From Lineus longissimus (Eukaryota > Nemertea > Pilidiophora > Heteronemertea > Lineidae), in contig NC_088325.1 in NCBI RefSeq assembly GCF_910592395.1, positions 1,238,001-1,302,000 of the forward strand: 64,000 nucleotides of DNA, read 5' to 3'. The notes below the pieces were generated by a model. The model worked only from the letters and a program-made list of their open reading frames with translations, had not been told where the DNA came from and made no database searches. The first letter of the stretch is position 1. Each line of letters begins with the position of its first letter. A program made the position numbers and the translations under genes. Shown one piece after another: positions 13,214 to 22,781 of the stretch.

Positions 13214-13377
13214 GAGAGTGGAACCTCTCTTAATGGACACCTCTGTTAGCAAGATACCCTCTCTCTATAGACTCATTGGGTCGTTTCAAGACAACTTGAC
13301 CTCGGTAATCAGGACACCTCCCTTATAGGGCACACTTGGCATTTGGAGGAGTGTCCTTATAGAGAGGTTCTACTGTA
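13214..13377 (+). mobile_element. Palindromic family repeat, copy 5
   Basis: It begins AGAGTGGAACCTCTCTTAAT and ends AGAGAGGTTCTACTGTA. The interior is divergent. A partial duplicate of the right end follows at 13415-13501. Confidence 0.7.
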
Positions 13378-13414
13378 CTTGGGTTGGACTAAAATTATGA
13401 AATTATCCGGTTTG

Positions 13415-13501
13415 ATATTAACCTCTGTAATCAGGACACCTCCCTATTAAGGCCAGCACTGGTCAGAACAAAGGGTGTCCTTATTAGAGAGGTTCTACTG
13501 T
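13415..13501 (+). repeat. Tandem partial duplicate of the right end of copy 5
   Basis: AACCTCTGTAATCAGGACAC to GAGAGGTTCTACTGTA is repeated together with the flank CTTGGGTTGGACTAAAA, which occurs after both copies. The duplication therefore included flanking DNA and happened after insertion. Confidence 0.7.
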
Positions 13502-15792
13502 ACTTGGGTTGGACTAAAAGTCAAATGAGTCACTCCAGGTATTTGTCAATATTGATACAACGGCGTCATGATTTCGTTTGTTCCTAGTAATTAGCACCAG
13601 GTATCAATATCACACTCTCAGCGAAGAGAACAAATTTGTATTGTTCTACGAGAGTGAACACAATTGAATAACGCATATTTTAGTTGTATAGAAAGGTGTA
13701 GAGAAGATATCACCATGGTGCTAAGAAGATTTGCTAAATTTTGATGCATAGACCCCCCCTTGCTAAAATTGCCATGCTCGGAGACTGAGTATCAGAATCT
13801 GACAAAATTGTCATAAATCTCTCACTTCTCTCACTTCTACAACTTCTAGAACCACAAACCAATACATCCTCAATTAAATCCACCCAAAATAAATTTGTTC
13901 CACACAATGAATTCATTGAAGAAATTTGTAAGAAATTCGAAACTTCGTAAAGGAATTTCGAGTGTTTTGACAGAAGATTAGGGAAGACCCTGTTGCCATC
14001 CATGAAACAAGAGATAAGTTTCCTTAGCGACAACAAATGTCCCTTTATCCACTTTGTGGCCCCAAGGAAAACTTTAACCCTGAAATTCTATCATGAATCC
14101 ACTCTGTTACGAGGACTTCTGAGATAAATGTCACTGGAGTCTATTCAAAACCGAAGTGATATGTACAAAAGTACCAGAATCTAAGCTGAAGGTATAACTA
14201 CGACCAATCAATGTTCTGCAACATTGAAAAAGCCAGCCTCATTTGCATAACAGTGCGCGAAAAATCACAGCGATAAAGTTTTAAACAGTCAACAGATCAG
14301 CCCCCCTGAGGCTGACTAGATGACATTAGCATCAAACCACAGCCAATACCCGAAACTTCAACAAATAGTTTTTAAAAAACGAACTTATATGCAACAATGG
14401 CAAAAATGAAAAGATTTAATCGATGGATGAAACTAATGTTTGATCAAAACCACTAAAAGGAAAAGTTATTTAAAAATCTCATGCTGCCTGAGGCGGTGTC
14501 ATCAACTGACAATTGTATGTGGTTGCGTATGATGTGCGGGAACAACAGTACTTAGGTTCAAATACCCTTTAATTTTGCCGACAGCACTTCAGCCGAAGTG
14601 GCAGTGATTCAAATCTATCGAAATTGACCTAATCGTGGTTGTGAAAGTTTAATCAGCGATACTTTGCGGGTGAATTTACCTTTGAAAGAATACAATAGCG
14701 ATGAGTGTGCAATTTGCATGGGGAACTGTTTATACAGTAGGACCTGCCTTTAATTGCACTCTCTGAACGAGAACAGCCATTGAATAAAGCTGTAAGCAAA
14801 ATTACAGTGTCTCCACCTAGTGTGCAAGAATGAAATCATTGTGAAAATTCATCTCCTGCACAGTGCTGCACCCTGTTGTTGGGTTGTCGAACCAACGCTT
14901 GTTATGGAAACCTGTTGAGAAAGATTTTGGTTGGACAGGAGTTAGCAACAGGCTACTGAATCAAGCGTTAGTAAGGGGGACGAAAAATTGGGATTCAGTG
15001 GCCTGTGAGTCAGCATCATAAGCCGCAATTGACATAGAAATACTGTCATGACATTAAAAAATCCCGACCAGTTAAAGCGATGCTTTCTACGAAGCAAATC
15101 GGACAGGTCAGCAGAAGGACTTGCCAAAAGATCACTATAATTTCAGGAAAACTGCAGGCATATACGAACGGATTATTCTAAACCAAGAAATAGGTGAAAT
15201 AAAGGCAAGATCAGCTCTACTGACTGGTCCTCTGTAAACATGGCCTACACGCTGCATCCCAAAAAAAACTCAGACGTTTGGGTGGTGCAAAACAGGACAG
15301 GGTGTTCCAAAACTACGTCTTTTCTGTTTGTGTCAGACGTCGAAGTTAATTTGGTTATTTTAGGGAATAGAGCATTCAAACACACAAAACTATTTGAAGA
15401 TCTCTTACAATTTATCTTCAGAATTCGAAATTGAATTGAAATGCAACGTAAAATCTAGCAAAAGTAGAAGTGATCAAATTTCTTAGCAAAGAAAACTTTC
15501 CACCCAACTGCCCACCGTTTTGGGATTGATCAAAATGAATGTCCTACCTCGTCCCGGGCAGACTCCCATGGAGGATACGTCCTCACCTTAGAGAAAGGAG
15601 GAATAGAATATTATGTAGGCCTGACAACCCCCCCCCCAAGCCCCCCTGCATCTTCAATGGGTAACAGAAGGAAACTAGCATGAACATATCCAATGAAATC
15701 AATTCTATCACTAGGGAAAACTGAAAAACAAAATATTCTGGTAACGAACGCCTTATTCTAGCCTCGATGGGCAAGGTTTGTCCACCGTCCAT

Positions 15793-15869
15793 TCAAAAAC
15801 GGTCCGCCTGAAACACGACCAACAACAACAACAACAACGCCGCATTCAAATTCAAATTCAAATACTTAC
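15793..15869 (-). other. Read-through tail of the last located exon, Leu-rich, ending in a stop
   Basis: If the donor at 15864-15869 is skipped, the frame runs on for about 25 codons, including AALLLLLLVVFQ, to a TGA at 15793-15795. The leucines come from a (TTG)n run. A competing possibility is a 59-base intron whose acceptor GTCGTGTTTCAG ends at about 15811, after which a phase-1 frame gives GPFLNGRWTNLAHRG and a stop. A third possibility is a more distal exon. The sequence does not decide between them. Confidence 0.35.
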
Positions 15870-16133
15870 ATATTTTTGCCTTGACCGGCGGCTCCCCACA
15901 TATGTCCTGCCGATGCTGCAGACATAACGTCAAGTTGACGTGATTGACGACAAAGTCTTGCTTCTCTATTTTTATATTGTCCTGCACCGGCGCGCATTTT
16001 TGATAATTTATCCATTTTTTTCCGTCGGAGGATATATCGACTTTTACACAATAATCCGAACCAGACGCCGTGTAATGCACGATATTATCTTTTTTGCTGA
16101 AGTTGACGTCTTTTGGTTTAGCCAGTGTAACAG
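15870..16133 (-). CDS. Ig-superfamily receptor gene: second FN3-like domain, last located exon
   Basis: A 264-base exon, the same length as the preceding FN3 exon, encodes a divergent FN3-like domain. It starts VTLAKPKDVNF, and its last strands read VVNHVNLTLCLQ and CGEPPVKAKI, which match the F-G region of FN3. Four cysteines are present, unusual for FN3 and suggestive of disulphides. The acceptor is CCCCTTACAG and the donor GTAAGT (15864-15869), both phase 1. No stop lies inside. If the donor is not used, the frame continues through a leucine run to a stop at 15793. A transmembrane or cytoplasmic exon was not found downstream. Confidence 0.8.
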
Positions 16134-16181
16134 CTGTAAGGGGAAAAAATTGGTTAAATTCTGACAGATTTTTTAAAAATA

Positions 16182-16360
16182 TAGTCGAAGTTCTCCATTA
16201 AGGACACCCTCGGGACTGACAAATGCCGTCCTAATAGAGAGGTGTCCTGATTAGGGAAGTCCAATTAAATGGCAACAACAAATTGGCACCAAAAACTAGT
16301 GTCCTTAATAGAGAGGTTGTCCTCATTAGAGAGGTGTCCGCTAAAGGAGGTTCCACAGTA
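16182..16360 (-). mobile_element. Palindromic family repeat, copy 6 (reverse), in an intron of the Ig gene
   Basis: It has TTAAGGACACCCTCGGGACT at the left and CTAAAGGAGGTTCCACAGTA at the right, with the core in reverse. It sits in the intron between the two FN3 exons; relative to the gene it is in sense orientation. Confidence 0.8.
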
Positions 16361-16511
16361 AGTTCCACAGTCATTTTATGAAAATGCTTGGTCAGCGCTA
16401 TCCAATCAAACCAGTTCTGTAAGATCAATACTATTTTGGACAAATTCCACAACTTCTGAACTTTTTCTTGAAATTGCCATAGCCCTGAAAGGGTTAAAGA
16501 ATGCGACTCAC

Positions 16512-16775
16512 TTTTCGTCGTAACTGTAACTGGATCCGACACTAAACCTCGCCCCAGGGCGTTCTTCCCGAGGACTTTAAACGTATAAGTCCGATTCGGA
16601 TAAAGTCCTGTCACATTGAAAGTATTGACACTCGGTGAGGTTTCTATTTCTTTCCCATCATATTGAACGACGAAGTTTTGGGGATGTCCGCCGTTGAAAC
16701 CTGGTTCCCACTTTAGTTCGACTGACTCCCAGGTTGCCGCCAGGTAAACGAGGCCGGCAGGTTCTTCTGGTACAC
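16512..16775 (-). CDS. Ig-superfamily receptor gene: fibronectin type III domain 1
   Basis: This 264-base exon encodes one FN3 domain of 88 codons. It has the signature order: PEEPAGL, the B-strand tryptophan in VELKWEPGFNGG, QNFVVQY, then GLYPNRTYTFKVLGKNALG and a closing strand VTVTTK. The W-x-P-G-F-N-G-G block is characteristic of FN3 domains in the nephrin/Hibris group, although other Ig-FN3 receptors also carry it. The acceptor is GTTATTTTCAG and the donor GTGAGT (16506-16511), both phase 1. A reverse copy of the palindromic repeat lies in the intron on its 3' side. Confidence 0.88.
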
Positions 16776-17096
16776 CTGAAAATAACATTAGAGGGGTGGC
16801 CATTTGTTATTAATGGTGGTCCAGGAAAATAGAAATGCAGTTATGCACAATGCCGCAGTGCAGTTATTATGCATACAAATTTGCTGAAACTTGGTATTTA
16901 TAGTATTTGTATATCAGTCTACAGAACAGCAATGTTGAAATTTATATTTAGTATGTATATATGCGATTGGAAATTTCAAATTACAATTACAAATTTCTAA
17001 CAAACAGCGTGGGCCACATTTTCTAATATTTGAAGGATGTTTTTTTTGTGCAAAAATTTCAAAATTTGACTCGAAAACATAACGACAAAAACTTAC

Positions 17097-17399
17097 TTTT
17101 CTTTGTCAAGTTGAATTCAGTCTGATTATCGGGCCTCAATGCATTATTCGCTTTGCAATAATAAATCCCAAAATCTGCCTCGGCGATCGTCGTCAGCGTC
17201 AAACGGCTGACGTACAGATAACCCGGCCGCGGGTTTGTTTCCGATATTTTAACTTTAATTCCGTCGTCGTTTAACTTTGTTGTTGCGAGATACCAGCTGA
17301 AGGTTGGTTTTGGCACGGCGTTGCAGGCACAGGTCATGACAACAGTCTCGTTCGGGACGGTGCCAATCTTGGTCGTTAATATCTCCATGCGGGGTGCAT
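17097..17399 (-). CDS. Ig-superfamily receptor gene: Ig domain 7
   Basis: A 303-base exon encodes a complete Ig domain: first cysteine in TVVMTCACNAVPKP (with an extra cysteine two residues later), tryptophan in TFSWYLA, second cysteine in ADFGIYYCKANNA, and a closing strand EFNLTKK. The acceptor is TTATCTTTCCAG and the donor GTAAGT (17091-17096), phase 1 at both ends. It is the last Ig domain before the FN3 pair, an order shared with nephrin-type and many other neuronal adhesion receptors. Confidence 0.87.
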
Positions 17400-17694
17400 C
17401 TGGAAAGATAAATTCACATCATTTGATTTGTTTATAGAGCATTTTTAAACAGCCATCTCTCGAAGAAGCAAAAACCTACCCCTTATTTTAGCCCTCTGTA
17501 CATGTATGGCAGAAAAAAAAGGCAGATAAATGTCCAAATTTGACTGGTTGCAGACTCTCACAAACTCCTTGTTTCCAAGATCATAAAGTTTGTCCTGTCT
17601 CTGGTTGTGGCTGGGCCCCCCCCCCCCACCCTACCAAATTTCTGGATCCCACAGAATGACAGTCATTGTTCTTTCAATTCATCATTCTACTCAC

Positions 17695-17808
17695 AATTGA
17701 CTACGAGTACTCCCCATGATGACACCGAGCTGATATCACTTGACGCTTTACATGTATAGTTCCCGGCATCTGCGATGATGAGTCGATTACCATCAGGTCT
17801 TGCCGAAC
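17695..17808 (-). CDS. Ig-superfamily receptor gene: Ig domain 6, last part
   Basis: This 114-base exon completes Ig6 with the motif IADAGNYTCKASSD and the closing strand SWGVLVVN. The acceptor CTCTTGCAG and donor GTGAGT (17689-17694) are both phase 1. The intron that separates it from the first part is about 200 bases. The junction codon with the next exon (T + AT) is tyrosine. Confidence 0.85.
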
Positions 17809-18014
17809 CTGCAAGAGAAACGAAGATTATAGCATGTTATGGTCAAAAACAAAAGTTCTAAGCACAAAAAATTTTATCGCAAGGGCCTAAAATTTTCCTA
17901 GTTTGACCCAAATAAGAATTAGCCAGTTAGGGCAATTTCAGCCGCGGGGTCAATTTCACCCCACTTAACGGTTCCAAAAGATGAGACTTGATTGTAAAGA
18001 TTCATTTTCCTTAC

Positions 18015-18242
18015 CTTTAAAAATCAAAATGCTTGTAACATTTTTACTCCCTTCGGTACCAACATTTCCGATCGATGCAGTAAAGCTATACAACGTGCTC
18101 TCCCGAGATATATCTCGCCCGTCCTTGAACCAGTTTATCGCTGGCGCAGGCTTCCCGCGTGCTTGACAATTCACGGAGTAGTCGGCCGTGCCTTCGTTGG
18201 CTTGGTGGTCTTGGGAGAGGGTTTTGAGGAACTGGGGCGTCT
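18015..18242 (-). CDS. Ig-superfamily receptor gene: Ig domain 6, first part
   Basis: A 228-base exon begins TPQFLKTLSQ and encodes the first cysteine (SVNCQARGKPAP) and tryptophan (INWFKDGRDIS) of an I-set domain, then runs to NVTSILIFK. The acceptor is CATTCCCTTCCAG; the donor is GTAAGG (18009-18014). Both are phase 1. The second cysteine is missing here and is encoded by 17695-17808, so the domain is split late, just before the F strand. Confidence 0.86.
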
Positions 18243-18809
18243 CTGGAAGGGAATGAGATAAGTTTTAATGTTTAGGAGGCAACTGATGGAGTTCGTGCAG
18301 ACTTATTCGAAATCTTCTAAAATCCAAGTGCATAAGTTTGTCATCCAACTGTTAAGTTTATTTAAATGACGTGGCAATGTACGTATACTTACCTTGGGAA
18401 CATGAAATCCACAGGGGCTGGGTGCACTGATGAAAGCTTCATGGAGCTGAAGCCCATTAATAATGCACTCTGAAGTGAGTGCGGGGCCCTAGGCCCAAAT
18501 GGTTGCGACAAAAATCGATCACTTACGAAGATGGGAGAGTGTGAGACTTCCTCATCACAGGCACTACAGATGTGCAGTGCCAAAGTCAGAGCGCCCCGGG
18601 GTGTTCCCAGACAGTGGACACCAAGGAAATAATAACAAATGATGTTGACGTGGCAATTTGGTTCCAACTGTTAAGTTTGATCAGAAATGCACTTGGCCTG
18701 TGGTCTCCACTGTGAATGTCTATCAGAAATCCACTATGGTCTCATGGGTACAAGCCACCAGACCACTGAAGCTCAACTAGGCCCTCTCTGGTGTGAATAT
18801 AACACTTAC

Positions 18810-18980
18810 CAACAACTTCAAGATCTATTTCTGCTGTCGGTCCATCTCCGATCGTATTGAAAGGCATGCATTTGTATTTTCCCGCATCTGATAGCTTGGT
18901 GTTTGGTATTTCATAAACACCAGCGTTGTCTACAGTGCTGCCATCTTTTAACGTCCACCGGAACTGAGCAGCTGGCAGAC
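18810..18980 (-). CDS. Ig-superfamily receptor gene: Ig domain 5, second part
   Basis: This 171-base exon provides the tryptophan (AAQFRWTLKDG) and the second cysteine (LSDAGKYKCMPFNTIG) of Ig5, ending DLEVV. The acceptor is GTGTTTTCAG (18981-18990) and the donor GTAAGT (18804-18809), phase 1 at both ends. The final G joins AG of the next exon as glutamate, giving VV-E-TPQFLK. The split from the first half is immediately after the B strand. Confidence 0.86.
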
Positions 18981-19136
18981 CTGAAAACACAATGCGGAAT
19001 AAGGAATTGGACAGATCTGTGTTCCCTAGATTCTAGGTTCCCTTGTGCTTTGTATCCCAGCAAACACATTTCAAACAACAAACCTGTGGAAGCCTGGTAG
19101 TGGATCCTAAAATATTCAAAATAAATCACTGCTTAC

Positions 19137-19223
19137 CGCTCACTAATGTAGTACACCTGAGTGTCGTCTTATCACCTGTCTTGATCTGACCAGTTTCGGC
19201 TATGCTTCCTGCACCAGGTTGAT
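19137..19223 (-). CDS. Ig-superfamily receptor gene: Ig domain 5, first part
   Basis: A short 87-base exon carries the A-B strands of Ig5, ending just beyond the first cysteine (DKTTLRCTTLVS). The acceptor CATGTTTTTCAG and donor GTAAGC (19131-19136) are both phase 1. The exon is small and alone would be weak, but its phase, its position between two strong exons and the fact that it supplies the cysteine missing from the next exon make it convincing. A palindromic repeat copy (19362-19543) sits in the intron on its 5' side. Confidence 0.8.
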
Positions 19224-19361
19224 CTGAAAAACATGTGATTACATAATCAAGTCAAACTGGCTTTGATACCACTGTGAAGTGACTTCGCAGGGCAATATTT
19301 TGAGGTGTTCACCTCGAGGACTGACCAACCGTTTAAGACTGGCTGCCAAGTGCCAGATATG

Positions 19362-19543
19362 TACAGTGTAACCTCCCTTAGCGGACACACCACTTATAAG
19401 GACACCCTCTCTATTAGGGACACTGCATCTGGTCCTAAATTGGTCATTTTCATTGAATTTGACCTCTCTAATCAGGACACCTTTCTATTAAGGACAACAC
19501 TTGTCAGTCCCAAAGGTGTCCTAAATAGAGAAGTTCTACTGTA
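19362..19543 (+). mobile_element. Palindromic family repeat, copy 7, in an intron of the Ig gene
   Basis: It runs from TACAGTGTAACCTCCCTTAG to AGAGAAGTTCTACTGTA and is complete. It lies between the Ig4 exon and the first Ig5 exon, antisense to the gene. Confidence 0.8.
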
Positions 19544-19619
19544 TATATCAATAAACCTCCCCGCCCTGATTTCAATAAAAGAAACCAAAAGAATATCTTC
19601 AAAAACGACATTTACTTAC

Positions 19620-19907
19620 ACTGCACAACCACATCCATAACAGCACTTCCTTGCCCCTCAGTCAGATTCTGGCCGGACGGCTGAAGACTGTTCGTCACAT
19701 TACACGAATAACGCCCTGCGTCCGAACGGTCAATCAGACCAAAATCTAAAGTGCGCCCAAGCGATTTCCGCGTATTTGTCTTAAGTTCGTTCCACACAAT
19801 TTGATTGGTTGTTGCCGCTGGGTTTGAATCGATCGTACACGTGAGGGTCACTTTTTCTTTCTCTCTGAACGTTTGGCCAGGATTTGCAAAAGAGACGATG
19901 GGCGGAT
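19620..19907 (-). CDS. Ig-superfamily receptor gene: Ig domain 4
   Basis: This 288-base exon encodes a complete Ig domain: opening PPIVSFANPG, first cysteine in KVTLTCTIDSNPA, tryptophan in QIVWNEL, and second cysteine in DRSDAGRYSCNVTNS. It ends VMDVVVQ. The acceptor is TAATTTTTCAG and the donor GTAAGT (19614-19619), both phase 1. The reading frame is rich in CG dinucleotides compared with the surrounding A/T-rich introns, as in the other exons. Splicing to 19137-19223 forms a tyrosine codon. Confidence 0.87.
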
Positions 19908-19970
19908 CTGAAAAATTAAAAAATTAAAATAAGGAAAAAAGGGCGAATATATTTAAGTTTGAGTCAATTA

Positions 19971-20505
19971 GCTTTCCAGAACTCTAGTGCTGCCATCTGT
20001 GCTTTCCAGAACACAAGTGCTGCCATCTGTGCTTTCCAGAGCTCTAGTGCAGCCATCTGTGCTTTACAGAACACTAGTGCTGCCATCTGTGCTTTCCAGA
20101 GCTCTAGTGCTGCCATCTGTGCTTTCCAGAACACTAGTGCTGCCATATGTGCTTTCCAGAACACTAGTGCTGCCATCTGTGCTTTCCAGAGCTCTAGTGC
20201 TGCCATCTGTGCTTTCCAGAACTCTAGTGCAGCCATCTGTGCTTTACAGAACTCTAGTGCTGCCATCTGTGCTTTACAGAACTCTAGTGCTGCCATCTGT
20301 GCTTTCCAGAACACTAGTGCTGCCATCTGTGCTTTCCAGAACACTAGTGCTGCCATCTGTGCTTTCCAGAACTCTAGTGCTGCCATCTGTGCTTTCCAGA
20401 GCTCTAGTGCTGCCATCTGTGCTTTCCAGAACTCTAGTGCAGCCATCTGTGCTTTACAGAACTCTAGTGCTGCCATCTGTGCTTTCCAGAACGCTAGTGC
20501 TGCCT
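19971..20505. repeat. 30-bp intronic minisatellite, about 18 copies
   Basis: The unit is GCTTTCCAGAACTCTAGTGC plus TGCCATCTGT. Variants (GCTCT or ACACT for ACTCT, TTACAG for TTCCAG, GCAGCC for GCTGCC) are mixed along the array. The period is a multiple of three, so two plus-strand frames and one minus-strand frame are open throughout. It lies in the intron between Ig3 and Ig4, next to a SINE. Confidence 0.92.
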
Positions 20506-20571
20506 TCTTGTGTAAGAATCAGGAACAATCCCACAATCGGGGAGAGGTAGGAACTGATAGTGATTCTGCCT

Positions 20572-20845
20572 CATAGCCTAGTGGTTAACACTGCTGGCTA
20601 CCACGAAATAGGGCCCGGGTTTGATCCCGGGGAGAACCCAGGATTGTATTTCTGGATGAACCGGCGTGGCTTTCAAGGAACTAAAATTCCTGGCTCTTCA
20701 CAACACGTACATTAAAAACGTATGAAATAGTTGAGGGTCTGTCGGATGAGACTAAAAGCCGTGGTCCCTTGTACCTGAGTGTCTATGCCAGGGCAAGTAA
20801 AAGATCCTACATAGGTGGACAGTAGCCTATAGTGGACTCCATAGG
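20572..20845 (+). repeat. tRNA-derived SINE in an intron of the Ig gene
   Basis: The element begins GCCTCATAGCCTAGTGGTTA (A-box region) and has a B box GGGTTTGATCCC, followed by a body of about 200 bases. It lies in the intron between Ig3 and Ig4, antisense to the gene. The same head, in reverse, is tandemly amplified at 36.8-37.4 kb. Confidence 0.7.
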
Positions 20846-20865
20846 GATACGCGAGCGTTACTTAC

Positions 20866-20979
20866 ATTGGACTTGCATATCAATGGTGTCACGTCCAGTG
20901 CCAATACTGTTTGTTGCTTCACAGGTGTAATTACCCGCATCAGACTTCGCCACGCTAACAAACGTCAAATTATAATTCG
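20866..20979 (-). CDS. Ig-superfamily receptor gene: Ig domain 3, C-terminal half
   Basis: A 114-base exon completes Ig3. It reads NYNLTFVSVAKSDAG followed by NYTCEATNSIGTG, the classic E-F-G strand pattern with the D-A-G-x-Y-x-C motif, and ends in DMQVQ. The acceptor CATCTATTTCAG ends at 20980; the donor is GTAAGT (20860-20865). Both ends are phase 1. The last T plus the AT that opens the next exon gives tyrosine, producing the inter-domain linker VQ-Y-PPIVSF, which is typical of Ig receptors and supports the joining. The intron on its 3' side holds a SINE and the 30-bp minisatellite. Confidence 0.87.
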
Positions 20980-21380
20980 CTGAAATAGATGGCGAAGATT
21001 AATCAGTTACATTTGATGAAATTGCACATATATTCTTTCTCGAAAATCTTATTGGGAAAGTTCAACGAAACGAGTGTTTTGGATTACATGGTAATGAATA
21101 TGTACTATCAGGGGCCTAGCAGGCTTTTTGGTCTGGGGGGGGGGGGGCAAAAGGCCCTCGGGGGGGGGATAAAATGACATGTTGAAATTGAAATATTTTC
21201 CTTCAAAAATTACAGTCAAAAACACACTTTTGGGCAACTTCCTTTTTTCGCACGTCTGACATGTGACCAACGCTCTGGGTAACACGTCAATGGCACAGCA
21301 CTGACGCGAATTAAGGGATGTCAATTGTGATTTGGACTGTAAGTTGTCTTCCTAATTGAAATAAGTTTGCACACACTTAC

Positions 21381-21518
21381 CTCCCTTGTCTGCAGTCCCT
21401 TTCTTCCAAGAGACCAACGTCTCTTTAGGATTAGCAGTGACAACACATTCTATATAGCTTGACGCACCTTCGAGGGCAACCAGGGGGTTGTAAGGACGGA
21501 AGGACACGCGAGGTTGAA
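21381..21518 (-). CDS. Ig-superfamily receptor gene: Ig domain 3, N-terminal half
   Basis: This 138-base exon encodes QPRVSF, a first cysteine (SYIECVVTANP) and the tryptophan (LVSWKKG), then stops in the middle of the Ig fold. The acceptor is TTTCTTCCAG and the donor GTAAGT (21375-21380), both phase 1. The second cysteine is supplied by the next exon (20866-20979), across a short intron of about 400 bases. The junction codon is GCG (alanine). The split falls after the C strand, which differs from the split points in Ig5 and Ig6. Confidence 0.85.
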
Positions 21519-21944
21519 CTGGAAGAAATTAGAAAATAATGAAAATTCATTAAATTATTAATGAGGGCAGAGCAGCTTTTTTTGCTCCTTCTTTCGTGCA
21601 GTCACGACATAGACAGCTGTCCTTCGAAGCAAGTTCCCCATGGGTCCAAACTCCTTTTTCGATCAAGTTATTATTGTGATGGTCCAACTCCACCAAGAGG
21701 TGCTGCTATCTGTCCACAGATCACTAAACTATTGGATTCAGTACCATGTTTAGTTCAGCGATGGCAGCACTGCTGATTTCACAAACCACCTGTTTTCCAA
21801 ATGTATACAATTCCTATTATATTTGTTAGGAATTCAAACATTTTTCAATCAAAAACACTGTTCCCAGTTCCTGTTCTTGTTGCGAAACCTGCAATATATT
21901 TACAAAACTACGAATATTATTGTCTCTGTGCCAGGGTAGTATAT

Positions 21945-22132
21945 GTGACCCGTCACAGCAAAACCAGGCGCATGTCGCACAGAAGATGAGCCTGAATGAC
22001 ACCAGGAGATAATGGAAGAAATTGATGTCCTCATATTTCAGAAAAGGCATACAATTGAGGAATGAACAAACAGTCCGTCTCAACCTGCCAATGTCAGAGC
22101 AACATGCGCTTGGTTTTGCTGTGACGGGTTAC
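21945..22132. mobile_element. 188-bp terminal-inverted-repeat element (MITE-like), copy 1
   Basis: The element begins GTGACCCGTCACAGCAAAAC and ends with the inverse (GTTTTGCTGTGACGGGTTAC); the inverted ends extend about 31 bases to GCGCATGT. There is no coding capacity. It lies in the intron between Ig2 and Ig3. A copy of identical length is at 35091-35278. Flanking ATAT on both sides may be a target duplication but is too simple to be sure. Confidence 0.8.
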
Positions 22133-22203
22133 ATATTTCCATTGCAACTTCTTTCAACAAAACAATAGAAAATTTGAAACAACACCCGTCGACATCTACT
22201 TAC

Positions 22204-22494
22204 ATTGCACATCTAAAACTGTTTGCGTTTCCAACGGTTTGTCTTTGTTGACTTCGTTAAAAACTTTGCACAAAAAAACAGCTCCATCGTCGTCATAGGT
22301 TAGAGTCCGCTGTAACGTTCCTTTGGTCGACGTTCCCGTTTTTGTCGTTGTTGACGCAATTTCGACGCCTTGACGGAACCATTGGATGGTTGGCTGTGGG
22401 TTGCCGCCATTGGAAATGCAGTCGAGTTCGACTGTGCCGCCCTCTTTAAGGTTTGAAGATGGTTGGGTGGAGATTGACGGAGCACCGGGGGCAA
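22204..22494 (-). CDS. Ig-superfamily receptor gene: Ig domain 2
   Basis: A 291-base exon encodes a whole Ig domain. It opens APGAPSIST and carries the C2-like pattern VELDCISNGGNPQPTIQWF, then the second cysteine in GAVFLCKVFNE. The acceptor TTTTTCTACTTCCAG ends at 22495 and the donor GTAAGT lies at 22198-22203; both boundaries are phase 1. A glycine/proline-rich link between the first cysteine and the tryptophan is typical of domain 2 in nephrin, Kirrel and SYG-type proteins, which is why that family is suggested. The intron that separates it from Ig1 is about 13.1 kb, far longer than any other in this gene. Confidence 0.87.
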
Positions 22495-22683
22495 CTGGAA
22501 GTAGAAAAACGACAATTGGTTAAGAAAGGATTGAGATTGTTTTGCTGTTGACGGTTTTGAATAAAGATGAAATAAGGCACGGAAAAGTACTTTGAACTGG
22601 AAAGGAGTTTACAATTCCCATGATGGAATATATAACAACAAGTCAAGCCCTTCCTTTTATAGAAATAGCTTTACATTATCACT

Positions 22684-22781
22684 GACGGTGAAAATATGCT
22701 AAGTCAATTCAGAAGCATGTAAAATATGTCGTGACGGTGAAAATATGCTAAGTCAATTCAGAAGCATGTAAAATATGTCGT
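22684..22781. repeat. Perfect 49-bp tandem duplication
   Basis: A 49-base unit starting GACGGTGAAAATATGCTAAG occurs twice head to tail without a mismatch that I can see, at 22684 and 22733. The duplication looks recent. Confidence 0.85.

Larger units (their letters stand above)
9491..15792. other. Region without a supported gene, downstream of the Ig gene
   Basis: It holds repeat copies (10170-10317, 13214-13501), the 27/28-bp minisatellite and its single unit, and a SINE head at 12.7 kb. The open frames over the minisatellite are products of the repeat. Nothing else is supported. Confidence 0.6.

Noticed and set aside
14739-14813. A possible further copy of the palindromic repeat (TACAGTAGGACCTGCC)
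   Set aside because: Only the first 15 bases resemble the family; the core and the right end are absent.
17616-17632. Runs of C or G (also near 15630, 21136, 40167, 54189 and 59701)
   Set aside because: These are simple homopolymers; nothing further can be read from them.
19959-20576. A 205-codon plus-strand frame, the longest in the window
   Set aside because: It is produced by the 30-bp minisatellite, whose period is a multiple of three. Other frames are equally open, so it is not evidence of a gene.
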